Below are positions 23,301 through 33,469 of a stretch of 64,000 nt of DNA, piece by piece. The notes beneath the pieces were generated by a model, which was given only the letters and a program-made list of their open reading frames with translations, was not told where the DNA came from and did not search any database. How positions within the stretch are numbered: the stretch's first letter is position 1; each line of letters opens with the position of its first letter. The DNA comes from Hydractinia symbiolongicarpus. Lineage: Eukaryota; Cnidaria; Hydrozoa; Anthoathecata; Hydractiniidae. The position numbers and the translations under genes are program-made. The stretch is from positions 19,010,501 to 19,074,500 of the forward strand of contig NC_079886.1 in the NCBI RefSeq assembly GCF_029227915.1. The letters run 5' to 3'.

Positions 23301-25087
23301 GAAAAAAGTTTCAAAATTTTATATATTATATATGTTTTGCAAAGTTATCCTCTAAATTGATTAGGAAATAGCAGTATCCTGCTACCCTACTCAGCTAAAG
23401 GATCAAATAAAAAAAACAAGTTGTATGGATGTGTGTTAGCAGAATAAAAAACTCAATGAATTATAAAAAATAGCACGCCCTAATATTCTTGCATACAATA
23501 ATCGAACAACTTAATTTGAAAAGAAATGAACACAAAAACAATTAGATTCTGATTTTTGCCCAGGCATTAAACAAACAAAACATCAACTCAGAAAATACAC
23601 AGACGATGCAAAATCTCACTGGGTCACTTTTCAGCAAAAATACAAACAAAATTGTGAAAATGCTAAGAAAATTAGCTCATAAGCTTTTTGCATTATAGCA
23701 GTAAATGCACTCCAATAGTAAAAAGCCCTTAGCCTTTTCTGTATGGCAAATTTGATAAAAAAATTAATCAAAATAGAGTTAAACGAATGCCAGAATTAAA
23801 AACAAATATACACACATTTCAACATATGGAAATACTTTATTAAATTGCATAAACAAACAAATCACTAAGCAATGTGGGTTACTGAAGTTTTTATCACAAA
23901 AGAATAGGTAACTACTCTATTACACAACTAAAATATCACCGTAAAAACAGGATTAAAGATGACAAACTGAACACACAACAAATTCTAACATACCGATAAA
24001 ATTTTATTTTTATCATTTTACAGAGAACAAAAATGGATTTATGCTTCTGTGATATTTGCAATTTTACTGACCTTGTAGTCATTACTAAAGTGTTCTTCAA
24101 CAGGACAAGTTTTGACCTATAAACAAAATACAAAACTACAATCCCAGACAAAATAAGTTGCAAAATGTGTTTTTTCAGTGAAAAGTCAGTGTTTTTTGTG
24201 CCCTGACAGATAGAAACAATACTGATACAAGGAAGGGGAGAGAAACACTATTTGCCACTATATTTTGTCTGTGATAATAGATAAACTACAAGTGTAGGTG
24301 TGAAGATACAAAACCAATTCAATTACATAAAAAAAAATTAAAATAGATTTAAGATATTCTTACAATCCCTTTACCTTACTTGATGTATAGCACAACAACT
24401 CATTTTACGCATTTAAGCAAATAAAAAATAAAACAAACATACTCCCTTTGGTATACCAGGAATACTGTCTGCAAACATGTACTTTGTTTTTTTCTCATCC
24501 AGTTCCCAGCTGCGTTGAATTTTACGTGGATCAAACTGTGGCAGAACAGAGTCATACTGTAGTAATAAATATTTTCGGTTAGGTTCAATCCATCTGTTGC
24601 AAGGAAACACCAAAATAGGGTCAAGTCCTGAATGAATATTGTTTATTATCTTTTTGTTTTTCTCAATAGTTTTTTCCTCACTGTCGATGTTATTGTTATT
24701 AACTATGTTTTGTTTTTCATCTTCATTACAAATGCAATTATTCGGTGTTTTCTCTTTTTCAGATTTCTCAGAGTTACTTTTCATAGCATATTGTTTAATT
24801 TTAATTGTTTCGACAAACCAGTCATCACCAATCCCTTTCTTATCCCTCCATAGTTGAATACTTCGGATTTTACCAAGATTTGGCACATTTCTTATCTTAA
24901 ATAGATCAACACTTCCTTTCTCAAAATCATTTCGCCATCTAACATCCAACAGAAGATCACGTGATTTTCCCTCGTTTTCATCAATTAAAACACAGTACAC
25001 ATTACTGTCAGTACCAGCACCCTTAACATCTCCAGTTTTTATAATAATTTCAAAATCGATGCTCTTTTTAGATAATGCTACACCCAT
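5344..25087 (-). CDS. PLAT-domain lipoxygenase, 15 coding exons, 719 aa
   Basis: Non-heme iron dioxygenase that would peroxidise polyunsaturated fatty acids. Exons in transcript order: 25087-24443, 24116-24072, 23278-23150, 22488-22391, 20014-19882, 19198-19103, 10446-10350, 10053-9936, 8636-8544, 8451-8391, 7945-7840, 7372-7287, 6578-6405, 6085-5922, 5458-5344. They sum to 2160 nt, in phase throughout. Residues 1-115 form a PLAT/LH2 domain. An Asn/Lys/Glu-rich insert of about 57 residues follows (about 118-175), then the catalytic domain. All five expected iron ligands are present: His408 and His413 in an H-x4-H-x4-H motif, His598 and Asn602 in HAAAN, and the C-terminal Ile719 (ending NAISI). 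The start has a good context (A at -3, G at +4), and an acceptor-like CTTTAG sits just upstream, suggesting a 5'UTR intron. Intron 6 (10447-19102) houses the Ig receptor on the other strand. Animal LOXs run about 660-700 aa; the extra length is the insert. Regiospecificity is not readable by eye. Confidence 0.93.
9090..9484. mobile_element. MITE with about 41-bp terminal inverted repeats
   Basis: The left end AAGGCTGATCTCCATTAGAC (9090 onward, continuing through GTCGCTCGGACTC) matches the reverse complement of the right end (CCCGAGCGACCAAAATTCGC through TTCAGCCTTT at 9484) with few mismatches. It has no ORF. It sits in lipoxygenase intron 8. Confidence 0.65.
10892..11071 (+). repeat. 18-bp minisatellite, about 10 units
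   Basis: Unit CATGCAGGGAATGATCAA, with substitutions in several units and occasional short units. It lies in lipoxygenase intron 6, upstream of the Ig gene. Confidence 0.85.
11251..11414. mobile_element. Short hAT-like MITE
   Basis: It starts CAGGGGCGGCGC and ends GCGCTGCCTCTG (imperfect inverted repeat). TAACC directly flanks both sides (11246-11250 and 11415-11419), a possible partial target-site duplication. It is GC-richer than its surroundings. Confidence 0.55.
12044..17440 (+). CDS. Single-Ig-domain transmembrane receptor with ITAM tail, 5 exons, 302 aa (Alr-like)
   Basis: Likely a type I cell-surface recognition or signalling receptor. Exons: 12044-12104, 13130-13480, 13743-13934, 15383-15454, 17208-17440; all phases agree. 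Layout: signal peptide 1-20 (a second in-frame Met lies at 12053), Ig-like domain about 22-137, short charged stalk, TM helix 178-197 followed by Lys/Arg, and a cytoplasmic tail of about 100 residues. The Ig domain keeps the F-strand YxC (Cys116) but has Trp45 where the B-strand cysteine is expected; Cys24, Cys60 and Cys120 are extra. The tail carries YADL (239-242) and YTDL (251-254) eight residues apart, an exact ITAM spacing, plus YEYV (266-269) and an ITIM-like VVYEYI (Tyr286). AATAAA lies at 17724. The gene is nested antisense inside the lipoxygenase. The resemblance to Hydractinia Alr proteins rests on architecture, not on a database match. Confidence 0.85.
16877..16950 (+). repeat. About 21-bp tandem repeat, 3.5 units
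   Basis: Units of the form TGTGCAATAACTTTTTGCGCA repeated imperfectly, within intron 4 of the Ig receptor gene. Confidence 0.6.
17441..19102. other. 3'UTR of Ig gene, then lipoxygenase intron 6
   Basis: AATAAA at 17724-17729 suits the Ig transcript end, about 285 nt after its stop. The rest shows no further exon on either strand until lipoxygenase exon 6 at 19103. Confidence 0.5.
20359..20674 (+). repeat. tRNA-derived SINE, family 1, copy 2 (best preserved)
   Basis: Head GGCGCCGTAGATTAGTGG with A box TAGATTAGTGG (20368-20378) and a perfect B box GGTTCGATTCC (20411-20421), so a pol III promoter is recognisable. The tail is (TCTA)n at 20658-20673. It lies in lipoxygenase intron 4, antisense to that gene. 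Confidence 0.8.
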
Positions 25088-26226
25088 TTGTATTCAATTT
25101 TTCTAAAGATGAGAAATAATAACAAAAACAAATTTTCTATAGTACAACATATTTACACCTATGAATATATTCACACTTTTACTGTCTCACTTTAAATTAC
25201 TTTGAATGAAAAAGATAACATCTTAAAACTATCTATAACAAGAAAAACAAAAAAAACAGAGAAGAAAAGAACAAGAACACTAAAAAATCCAATTCAATAT
25301 AAACAAACAGAAATTATATGCCCACAAATCACCAATTGTTGGAAAGAACTTGCAATAAAAAATTTATATATAATGTAGAGTTTGCAACTTCTAATTAAAG
25401 TTAATTTATTTAATAAGTCTAAAATTTACTCTCGTGAGAATAAAAAATAATTTATATTTTATCATTTTGTCTTTTTTAATCATTACTTTCTTCACAAAAA
25501 TGTTGCTATGATACAATAACATCAAGTACAGTAATATTTGATTAGCAATATGACAAAGGCAAACAGTTCACACTATTGAGTGATTTATTGACAAAATTGA
25601 TTCAAATCTCATTGGCAATTAGTATTCTCCACAAAACACAAAATTTTATTACATAACTTTACACAAATTTTCTGTAGGAAATGTTGTCAAGTTGTTTACA
25701 CTTTAACATTAATAACATTACTCAAAATCTGCCAAAATTCCCAAATTCTAAATTGGATTAAATATGATCAAATTACACATATTAGTTAACCAAAAACCAC
25801 ATCATCAGCAATTTATTGTTGACGGGTTTTTGGGCTAATTTCAAGGGCTGATTAGCAAAAAAAATTATTTTTTTTATGCTGGAGGGAGGTGGTGACTGAC
25901 CAGGTATGATAGAGAGGATTATTTAAGAAAAGGGAAATGGCAAGTAGCTCTGAATGTAGTGGAGAATTTTTATATTTGAACATTTTCTTCAGTTTGATGG
26001 TTTCTTCTTTAAGACTAGCATGTTCTTCAACTCCTGGTTCATTTTCTCTTTGGTACATTCTTTTTTCTGAAATAAATTCTTGAACCTTAAGCTTGTGCTT
26101 CAATTGAAGACAACAGCGATTCTTTAAAGAGCAGTTTTAAAAGTATCTCTCAATTCAAAGTTGTTTATGCATATTTTTATATTTATGTTAATGTCAGTTT
26201 TGACTGCCACACATGTGAATAGTTAT
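25088..26226. other. Upstream of lipoxygenase; no supported gene
   Basis: Presumed lipoxygenase 5' region. A minus-strand ORF at 26103-25852 (83 aa, charged, Glu/Lys-rich) is the only sizeable frame. I do not recognise it and see no splice partners. Confidence 0.35.
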
Positions 26227-26505
26227 ACGGAAAACACATATCGTACAAAGCTTAAAACTCCCTGTATTCGTTCTAAAATAACAAGAAAATGTCCTCTAGA
26301 AGCTTATAAATCTCTGTATTTCTTTCTGAAATAACAAGAAAATATCTTGGTTTAAAAATTACTGTAGTTGTTATAAAATGATAAGAAACATCCCAATGTA
26401 GCTTAAAAAATCGGTATATTTTCTTATAAAGTAACAAGGAAATGTCCCCAAAGAGCTTAAGAATCGGCGTATTTAGTTTGTTAAATGACAAGTAAACAAC
26501 CTACA
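26227..26505 (+). repeat. About 52-bp minisatellite, left block
   Basis: Degenerate units of the form TATTTCTTTCTGAAATAAC, then AAGAAAATGTCC and a GCTTAAAAATC-like end, five to six in a row. The block is repeated in the same unit order, at roughly 90% identity by eye, at 28499-28860 beyond the copia remnant. Confidence 0.75.
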
Positions 26506-28080
26506 AGTGTAAAAACAGGTGTAAAAAAGAAAAAACTTTTAAAGATGAATTCTGAACCACCAAAATCAATGAATGAAGAAACTGGACCATCTATTGATTC
26601 TACAATTCTTGAAGAGCGAATTGCAACTCCTAGACTGAGAATTGCAAGCCGAATGGAATCGCTTAAACGAGAGTTACATGGTGGTGAAAAGAATGAAGTA
26701 TCATCTTTAGAGCCAGAAAAAGAACCCTTTCTAAAAGTAGACAGCAAATAGAACAATCATACCAGAGATTATCAAAATTGATTTCTAATGGAACAGAATT
26801 GGTGTCAAGTGTAGAAGTTGCCTGTGATGCACGTGAGACAACAATGCGTATACAACACGATGAAGATAGAATTAAAAGAATTGAAATGCTTGAGGCGGAA
26901 GTTGAAGTAGCAGCAAAAACTTTCGATGAGATCACAAAGGAATGGGAATGCCACACCTTAGATGTCAAAACAGCATTTCTTCAAGATAACTCGATTGTTA
27001 GAGAAGTAACTGTAAAGCCCCCAAAGGAAGCAAACGTAATAGGGGTTCTTTGGAAGTTAAATAAAGTAGTATATGGCCTTGCTGATTCTTCAAGAGCTTG
27101 GTATTTACGATTAAAGGAACAGTTAATTGGTTTGTGAATGAAAATTTCTTTATTTGATGAGGCTTTATTTTAATGGGTTCAAGATTACTGTTGTCAAGGA
27201 TTGATCGTAATACATGTTGATGATTTTCTTCAAGTAAAAATCAATGCATCCATTAGAAAAATATTTCGGGTTGGGTCAGAGAATTGTAGTAATTTTAAAT
27301 ATGTTGGAGTCAACATACAACAATTCAATAGTTCTATTGAGTATGACAAAAGCAAATATGTGGCAAGCATGGAACAGGTTGAGATTCAAAGCACTAAAAA
27401 CAAGCATCAAGAACTCTCACATAGAGAGCAATCTAAGTTTCGATGTATTTGTGGTCAATTAAATTGGGTATCATCTCAATCAAGGCCAGATATTTCTTTT
27501 GATGTTTGTCAGTTTAGCACAAAGTTAAACAGTGCAAATGTTGATGATGTTATGAGAGCTAATAAATTGGTAAAGAAGTTGAAATTGAATCCTGATATTA
27601 GCCTAAAATTTTGGAAGTTGAAACCTCCATTACAATTAATCTTGTACACTGACGCCTCATTTGGAAATCTACACGACGGAAGCTCTCAAAGTGGAATTTT
27701 CTTTCTTAAAGGTGTTGAGAACACCATGACACCTATCACATGGCAGTAAAAAAAGATTAAGAGAGTTGTGCGTATAGCACACTTGCAGCAGCGGTATTGA
27801 TGTATGTATCTGGGTGAAAAATGTAATAATGGAAATTTTGAAGACAGATCTAGAAGGTATCTTGTGCTACACAGATAACAAATCTTTGTATGAAGCTGCA
27901 CATTCAACAAAAGCTTTAGAAGATAAGCGATTAGGAGTTGATATGGCTTTTCTCAGACAGAACATCAATCAAAGGGAAGTCATATTATAGTGGACTCCCA
28001 CCAAACATCAGTTAGCAGATGTGTTAACAAAGCAAGGGGCAAATAGTACACTTCTACTGAATGTGCTACAAAATGGTCAT
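26485..28080 (+). pseudogene. Copia-type retroelement, internally deleted (gag-like start joined to RT/RNase H)
   Basis: The first part (26485-26940) encodes a Lys/Glu-rich gag-like region with a coiled-coil-like stretch, carrying one frameshift. It runs straight into the reverse-transcriptase motif LDVKTAFLQ (about 26957) and a KLNKVVYGL block; protease and integrase are missing. After a break, the RT active site appears as HVDD (about 27208), then RPDISF, the RNase H block LYTDASF (about 27645), YTDNKSLYEA, and the terminal HQLADVLTKQGA of copia RNase H. Stops separate the parts. A purine-rich tract followed by TGTTAATC at 28378 looks like a 3' LTR start. It is a dead, deletion-derived copy. 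Confidence 0.8.
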
Positions 28081-28377
28081 GATGAGTATTAGTGACCAAT
28101 CAAATGTTGTGTTTTCAAAATGTTTTATTTTAAAGTTTTTTTTGAGTTTTATTTTTCAGAATTCATTGCTGAAACACCACTTAGCACTTGGCATCACACA
28201 ACTAAGGACCGAAAAAGAATAGTCTTCGGGAATTGATCAAGATTTGTATAGTAGAGGGCATTGGTGAAAAGCCAATTTCTCCCCAGGACCACTATACTAA
28301 GCGAGTATGAGTCGCTATAAATTCCTCCCATAGCTGCATAAACTGAACAACGTGCAGAAAAGAAAATAGAGGGAGAT

Positions 28378-28498
28378 TGTTAATCTTCCATTCTAGGCGA
28401 TTACTAATAAGAATCAATTGGTGGTGGGGTTTACTTGTGTTAAACCAATCTTGCTGGTGAAATCAAAGTGTTTAGAATAGTGGTGTTATACTGTGTTG
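28378..28498 (+). repeat. Possible copia 3' LTR fragment
   Basis: Begins TGTTAATC directly after a purine-rich tract (AGAAAATAGAGGGAGAT), the usual polypurine-tract/LTR boundary. No matching 5' LTR is found upstream of 26227, so the assignment is tentative. Confidence 0.4.
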
Positions 28499-28860
28499 TG
28501 TATTCGTTCTAAAATAACAAGAAAATATCTTCTAGAAGCTTACAAATTGCTGTATTTCTTTCTGAAATAACAAGAAAATATCTTGTGTTGGTTTAAAAAT
28601 AGCTGTAAAATAGTTGTTATAAAATGATAAGAAACATCCCAGTGTAGCTTAAAAATCAGTATATTTTCTTATAAAGTAACAAGAAAATGTCCCCAAGGAG
28701 CTTAAGAATTGGCCTAAGTTTGTTAAATGACAAGTAAACAACCTTACAAAGCTTAAAGATCACCATATTTCTTTCTGAAACAATGAGAAAACATCCCCTA
28801 GAAACCATTGAAACTACTATCTTTATTTGTAGTAAAAAAGTTTGAAAAGTGTCCGTTCAA
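28499..28860 (+). repeat. About 52-bp minisatellite, right block
   Basis: Repeats the left block's units in order and continues one or two units further. Together the two blocks form direct repeats of about 245 bp around the copia remnant. Confidence 0.75.
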
Positions 28861-29582
28861 TTAAAAATATATAAATTTCAATAGCTTTCGTGATCGTAAG
28901 CACTTTTAAACAATAGCTTACATGTTACATGAAAGAACAGAAGGCTTCATCATATGTTATTGTTATGGTTCGCACCTACTTGATATGAGACTTTCTGTGC
29001 TTATGAGCAGCTCTTTAATTCAGTGACAAAGTTAAATTCATTCTACTTTTGGCTGATTGTTTTACTCTCTAGCAATGACATTTATATACCTTTTTTCTGG
29101 AACAAAAGAACTTCAGTATTTTAATAGATAAATGTTCACCACTTTAAAAAGAGGAAAATAGCTGAAGCCATGTATATTCACGATAAGAGTCCCACGCTTA
29201 ATGTACAGGAATTGTCTGTTCCATTAAAATTGTTTTAGGATAAATATTATTTATTATCAACAAGGGGAGTGCATTTGTGCTCCGCGCGGTGGACGTTACC
29301 CTTACCAACGGTATATAATTTAAATACTCTTGGGTTTGCCGCTATGTGTTATATGTTTTGTTAAGTATTGTTTTATACGTCCTCTGTGTATTATGTAGTT
29401 GTTGAAAATTATATTTAAAAAAAACTTGTAAGATAATTATAACAATTTACGTTGATAATGTCTTGTAGTAACAAGACGAAATATCCGTTAAATTAAATAA
29501 AAAATATGTCACCATCAATCAAACTTCTCGTACTTATTTTTATTGTGAAGTCATATGCCCGAATTAAAATATTTAATTATTA
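28861..29582. other. Non-coding, no gene seen
   Basis: AT-rich intergenic DNA with no recognised feature. Confidence 0.4.
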
Positions 29583-29771
29583 TCTCTATAATAATAGCCG
29601 TATTCCGTCTGTCTGTATTTGTGCAGACCCCTCCCCCCTCCCCCTGTGTTAAAAAAAATCATGTTGCGGAAACACGAATATCAAATGCGATATATTTTTA
29701 TCCCCTTTGTTACGGCGGGTAAATTAAGTGGACGGGCGAACCCGTGGATTTTTTCACAGGCTAACGACTAG
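29583..29771 (+). mobile_element. Helitron-type miniature element, copy C
   Basis: Starts TCTCTATAATAATAGCCG after an A. Ends with GGCGAACCCGTGGATTTTTT, a degraded hairpin, and CTAACGACTAG|T as in copy A. The middle differs from copies A and B (a C-rich run near 29626-29645), as expected for Helitron non-autonomous relatives. Confidence 0.7.
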
Positions 29772-30640
29772 TATTATTATAAGTTTCACCAAGGATGGCC
29801 ACTTTAGTTCCTATTGGTTTGTTATCAACAAGGGACCCCAGTGCATTTAAAGCTCCTATTCAAGCCACGAAAGCCATGCAAGCACCAAAACCACCCAACT
29901 AAGCAACCACCGAAGATACTACCTTTTTTTAACCCTAAGAAAAATCAATTTATTTTTTAGACACTGGCATGACTAACTTGGGTTGAATCCACAACCTGCA
30001 CTAGAAATAAACAAGTAAGGCAAATAATGATGTACTGTTGCTCTATAGCTTTACTCATGAGGGTGGTACAAGTTTGCCAGATTTTATTTACCGTTTTTTA
30101 TCTGCAGTGACAATATTGTACATTCCGAATCACATCAGTCAAGGCCATTTGTCACACGCAGTTGGTTAGGAATTAGCCTTGTTTTTAATTGTCAGTGTTC
30201 AGAAATGTTGAAATGCAGGAATGCTAAGCGCAAGGCACATAAATAATAACTTTTTTTAAAAAGTGGGCAAATTGAACCATTTTATGCTAACATGAACAAA
30301 CAGGGGGTATGGCAAACGTAAACTTAACCGAACAAGTACAAGGTATAAAAAGATGAATTTGCTTTCATTACTTTTGTTGGAAGAATGATATTAACTTAAG
30401 TTTTATACTTTAATAGCTAGCTAGCTAGTTATAGAGTCAGGAGCAGCACGAACGCTAAAGATGGCGGATCATGTATACAACAACTTTCACCTGAGGATGT
30501 TCGTACAAAATTCCTGAGGGTTCAAACCACAATGAAAAAATACAAGACTAATTTTTGCAAAACTGAAAAGACATATATAAATAGATAAACATATGCTTAC
30601 TTGACTGAGTAAAATTTTAGGTATGATCAAACTAATAATA
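29772..30640. other. Non-coding, no gene seen
   Basis: No exon recognised. A short (TAGC)n run lies near 30415-30430. Confidence 0.4.
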
Positions 30641-32394
30641 CAGTACAGTCCAGAAATAAGCGTACGCGTACGCTCAAGTTTCACACCTTTTTCTCGGAGG
30701 CGGTAGTTGTTTGTCTTTTGTTCTTATTAATTATCTTGCGAGTCTTGTAAGTCATTAACTTGCGCGTAATAAACAAAAGATTATTGAAGAAAAAATAGCT
30801 TATTATAACTGCGCGTAACTATTGTTAAATAGTGTTAACATAACTATTCCCAATAGCATAATTGCAAATGTTATCAACTCTATCAATGTGACACGAAGAG
30901 CCATTGTTTAATATGTTTATTAAACAAAAGTTTTGCATGGAAACTAAATAAACTAGCGAGAGAAGGCATTGTTGGTTGCGCGGGTTAAATAAAGCTTTTA
31001 AGCGATAGAAATTATTATAGTTTAACAAATATTAAAACTTTAATTTTGATAGAAAAGCTATTTTAGATCGCATTTTAAAAGTTTAAAAACGAAAAAGGGC
31101 GATAGAAATGTTTTTTTAGATCGCATTTTTAAAGTTTATAAACGAAAAGCGGCGATAGAAATGTTTTTTTAGATCGCATTTTAAAAGTTTAAAAACGAAA
31201 AACGGCGGTAGAAATGTTTTTTAGATCGCATTTTAAAAGTTTAAAAAGAAAAAACGGCGATAGAAAAGATTCGTTATATCACATTTTAAAAGTTTAAAAA
31301 CGAAAAACGGCGATAGAAATTTTTTTTTTTTAGATCTCATTTTAAAAGTTTAAGAACGAAAAACGGCGATAGAAATGTTTTCTTAGATCGCATTTTAAAA
31401 GTTTAAAAACGGAAAACGGCAATAGTAATTTTTTTTTTTAGATCGCATTTTAAAAGTTTAAAAACGAAAAGCGGCGATAGAAATGTTTTTTTAGATCGCA
31501 TTTTAAAAGTTTAAAAACAAAAAACGGCTATAGAAAAGCTTCGTTATATCACATTTTAAAAGTTTAATAACGAAGACGGGCGTTAGAAATGATTTTTTAG
31601 AAAGTTAAAGAACGAACAATAGCGATAGGAAAGCTTCGTTAGATAGTGTTTTAAGTATTTAAAATGTTATCAACTCTATCAATGTGACACGGCGAGCCAT
31701 TGTTTGATAGTTTTATAAAATAAAAGATTTGCGCGAAAACTAAATAGACAGCGAGATGCATTGTTTAAATCTTTTAAGAGATAGAGCTGTTGCGCGCTAG
31801 AAAAAAAAAAAAGACAATGTTTTTAACAATAAAATGTAGCGTGATACTATAAAACGTCAAAAGTTATATTTTTAGATTTTTTTTTTCTTCGGTATTAAAA
31901 TTTAATTTGTTTTCGAAATGTTATTGCGAAGGGAAAAGTCCCGAACGTAGGATTTTTCCGTTTGCGTTGCTAAACGTTGCTTTTTATAAAAAGAACTTTT
32001 AAAAGTTTCGCATGTTAAAAAATATGTTTCGACGATAAAGAAATATTACTAAAAGTTTTAAAAGTAGCATTAGTTTTTTTTAAAATATTTAGATCACTGG
32101 ATTTGTTGTATTTTAAAAGAGTTTGTGTTTTTTAAATAAATCGAGATTAAAATCGCGTTACTATAATTAGTTTCGTTGTTTAAAAAAAATAAAAATTCAA
32201 TGGCCTTCGCGTTTAATTTATTCTCGCGCAGAGTATTTTTTTTAAACAATGTTTCTTGCTATGCTTTTGTTTTTAACACGAAGCAATTATTTTCGCGCAA
32301 TTTGAAAGGAACTCGCTATCCTATTGTTTTTTTAATGAAAGCAATTATTTTTGCAAGTTGAGCGTACGCGTACGCTTACATCTGGACTGTACTG
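30641..32394. mobile_element. Non-autonomous TA-flanked element (Tc1/mariner-type ends) with internal satellite
   Basis: Inverted ends of about 36 bp (CAGTACAGTCCAG, then AAGCGTACGCGTACGCTCAA at 30657-30676, and its reverse complement at 32358-32394) are nearly perfect. TA dinucleotides flank both sides (30639-30640, 32395-32396). There is no transposase ORF. The interior is an array of about 54-bp units, bracketed by direct repeats at about 30865 and 31662. Confidence 0.85.
31063..31625 (+). repeat. About 54-bp tandem array, about 10 units, inside the TA-flanked element
   Basis: Unit contains AGATCGCATTTTAAAAGTTT followed by AAAAACGAAAAACGGCGATA and GAAATG plus a T run. The T-run length varies between units. 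There are no spacers between units, so it is a satellite-like array. Confidence 0.9.
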
Positions 32395-32396
32395 TA

Positions 32397-33469
32397 CATA
32401 TTTAAAACAGATTCTTTCTTGATGAAAAAACCACGTCGCCTTCTTGTAGATCGACGTTTACACTAATTTGGATGTTCCATCAGTTTTAGAACGTGTACCA
32501 ACTTTTGTATCATGAGTTAAATATATATCCTGATTCGTCTGCAAAGTCTTATCGAAATCGTTAATGACTTTCATGTATCTGATGGGATGCAGTCGTTGTT
32601 CCACCCCAATCTCACCTGATTAGGGGTTATCATATCTTAAATTTGGACTTGATGTCTCGACAAGCCAAAGGAAGATTGTTAATATTTGACAATCTTGAGT
32701 TGCATAAAAGCATTATTATGAACTTATAATGCTTGCTTATTAATAATAAAATTGATTAGATTGACTATTATAAACTTAAACTTAAATAAAAATTCTTGCA
32801 GCCTTTTTAGAGCATTTAAAGCTTCAACTGTTTCTCAATAAAAGTTGCGGAAGAAGCAAAATGCTAGCCACTTTAAGAGGGTGCTGATAAGCCGCAAACG
32901 CCCGAATATATAATGAACTGTGAATGTATTGAATAAAACGCGAAAGAATTAGTACAAACTTTGGGAAGAGTGCACAAGCAATCACACACGCCTACGCTAT
33001 GTTTTTAGCTAGGTATATTATACATGCAAGCAAGATCAAACCATCAAGTAAATGTAGCAAATAAGTCATTTAGATGAAAAGTAAAACTTTTAATTTCATT
33101 AACTTCAACCTTAAAAGTCTTGCATAAATACAATCATACCTAGGTAACTAAACTGACAATGCGATAACAGCCTTGAAAAGAGCAGGCAATAACACAACAC
33201 AAAATACCATGCGTTTTCACGAGTAACTAAGATCAAAATGTAAATAAAGTAATTGCCTTATTGATTAAGGAACTTTAAATTTAAATTAATTGTGACTATG
33301 ACTTTTAGTTCAGCATTGTCTTGATTGTCCATGTCTGTACAATTAAAAGTAAAGGTCTAACTTAATAGTAATCGAGCGCATAAATTTGAACATTTCACTC
33401 CCATCACAAAATACAGTCGAAACTTAACTACCTGTGTTGTTGATCGCCTACATTCTTTTTTTTGCCACT
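32397..33469. other. Intergenic, ARPC2 upstream region
   Basis: No coding signal. It should hold the ARPC2 promoter and 5'UTR; no TATA box stands out. Confidence 0.4.

Noticed and set aside
24632-24857. Two plus-strand hydrophobic ORFs
   Set aside because: Antisense shadows of the Asn/Lys-rich insert of lipoxygenase exon 1.
25852-26103. Minus-strand 83-aa ORF upstream of the lipoxygenase
   Set aside because: Charged and open, but no splice partner, no recognised domain and no clear start context; left as unsupported.
31063-31625. Array that could look like CRISPR
   Set aside because: Units are contiguous with no unique spacers, and the context is eukaryotic inside a transposon.
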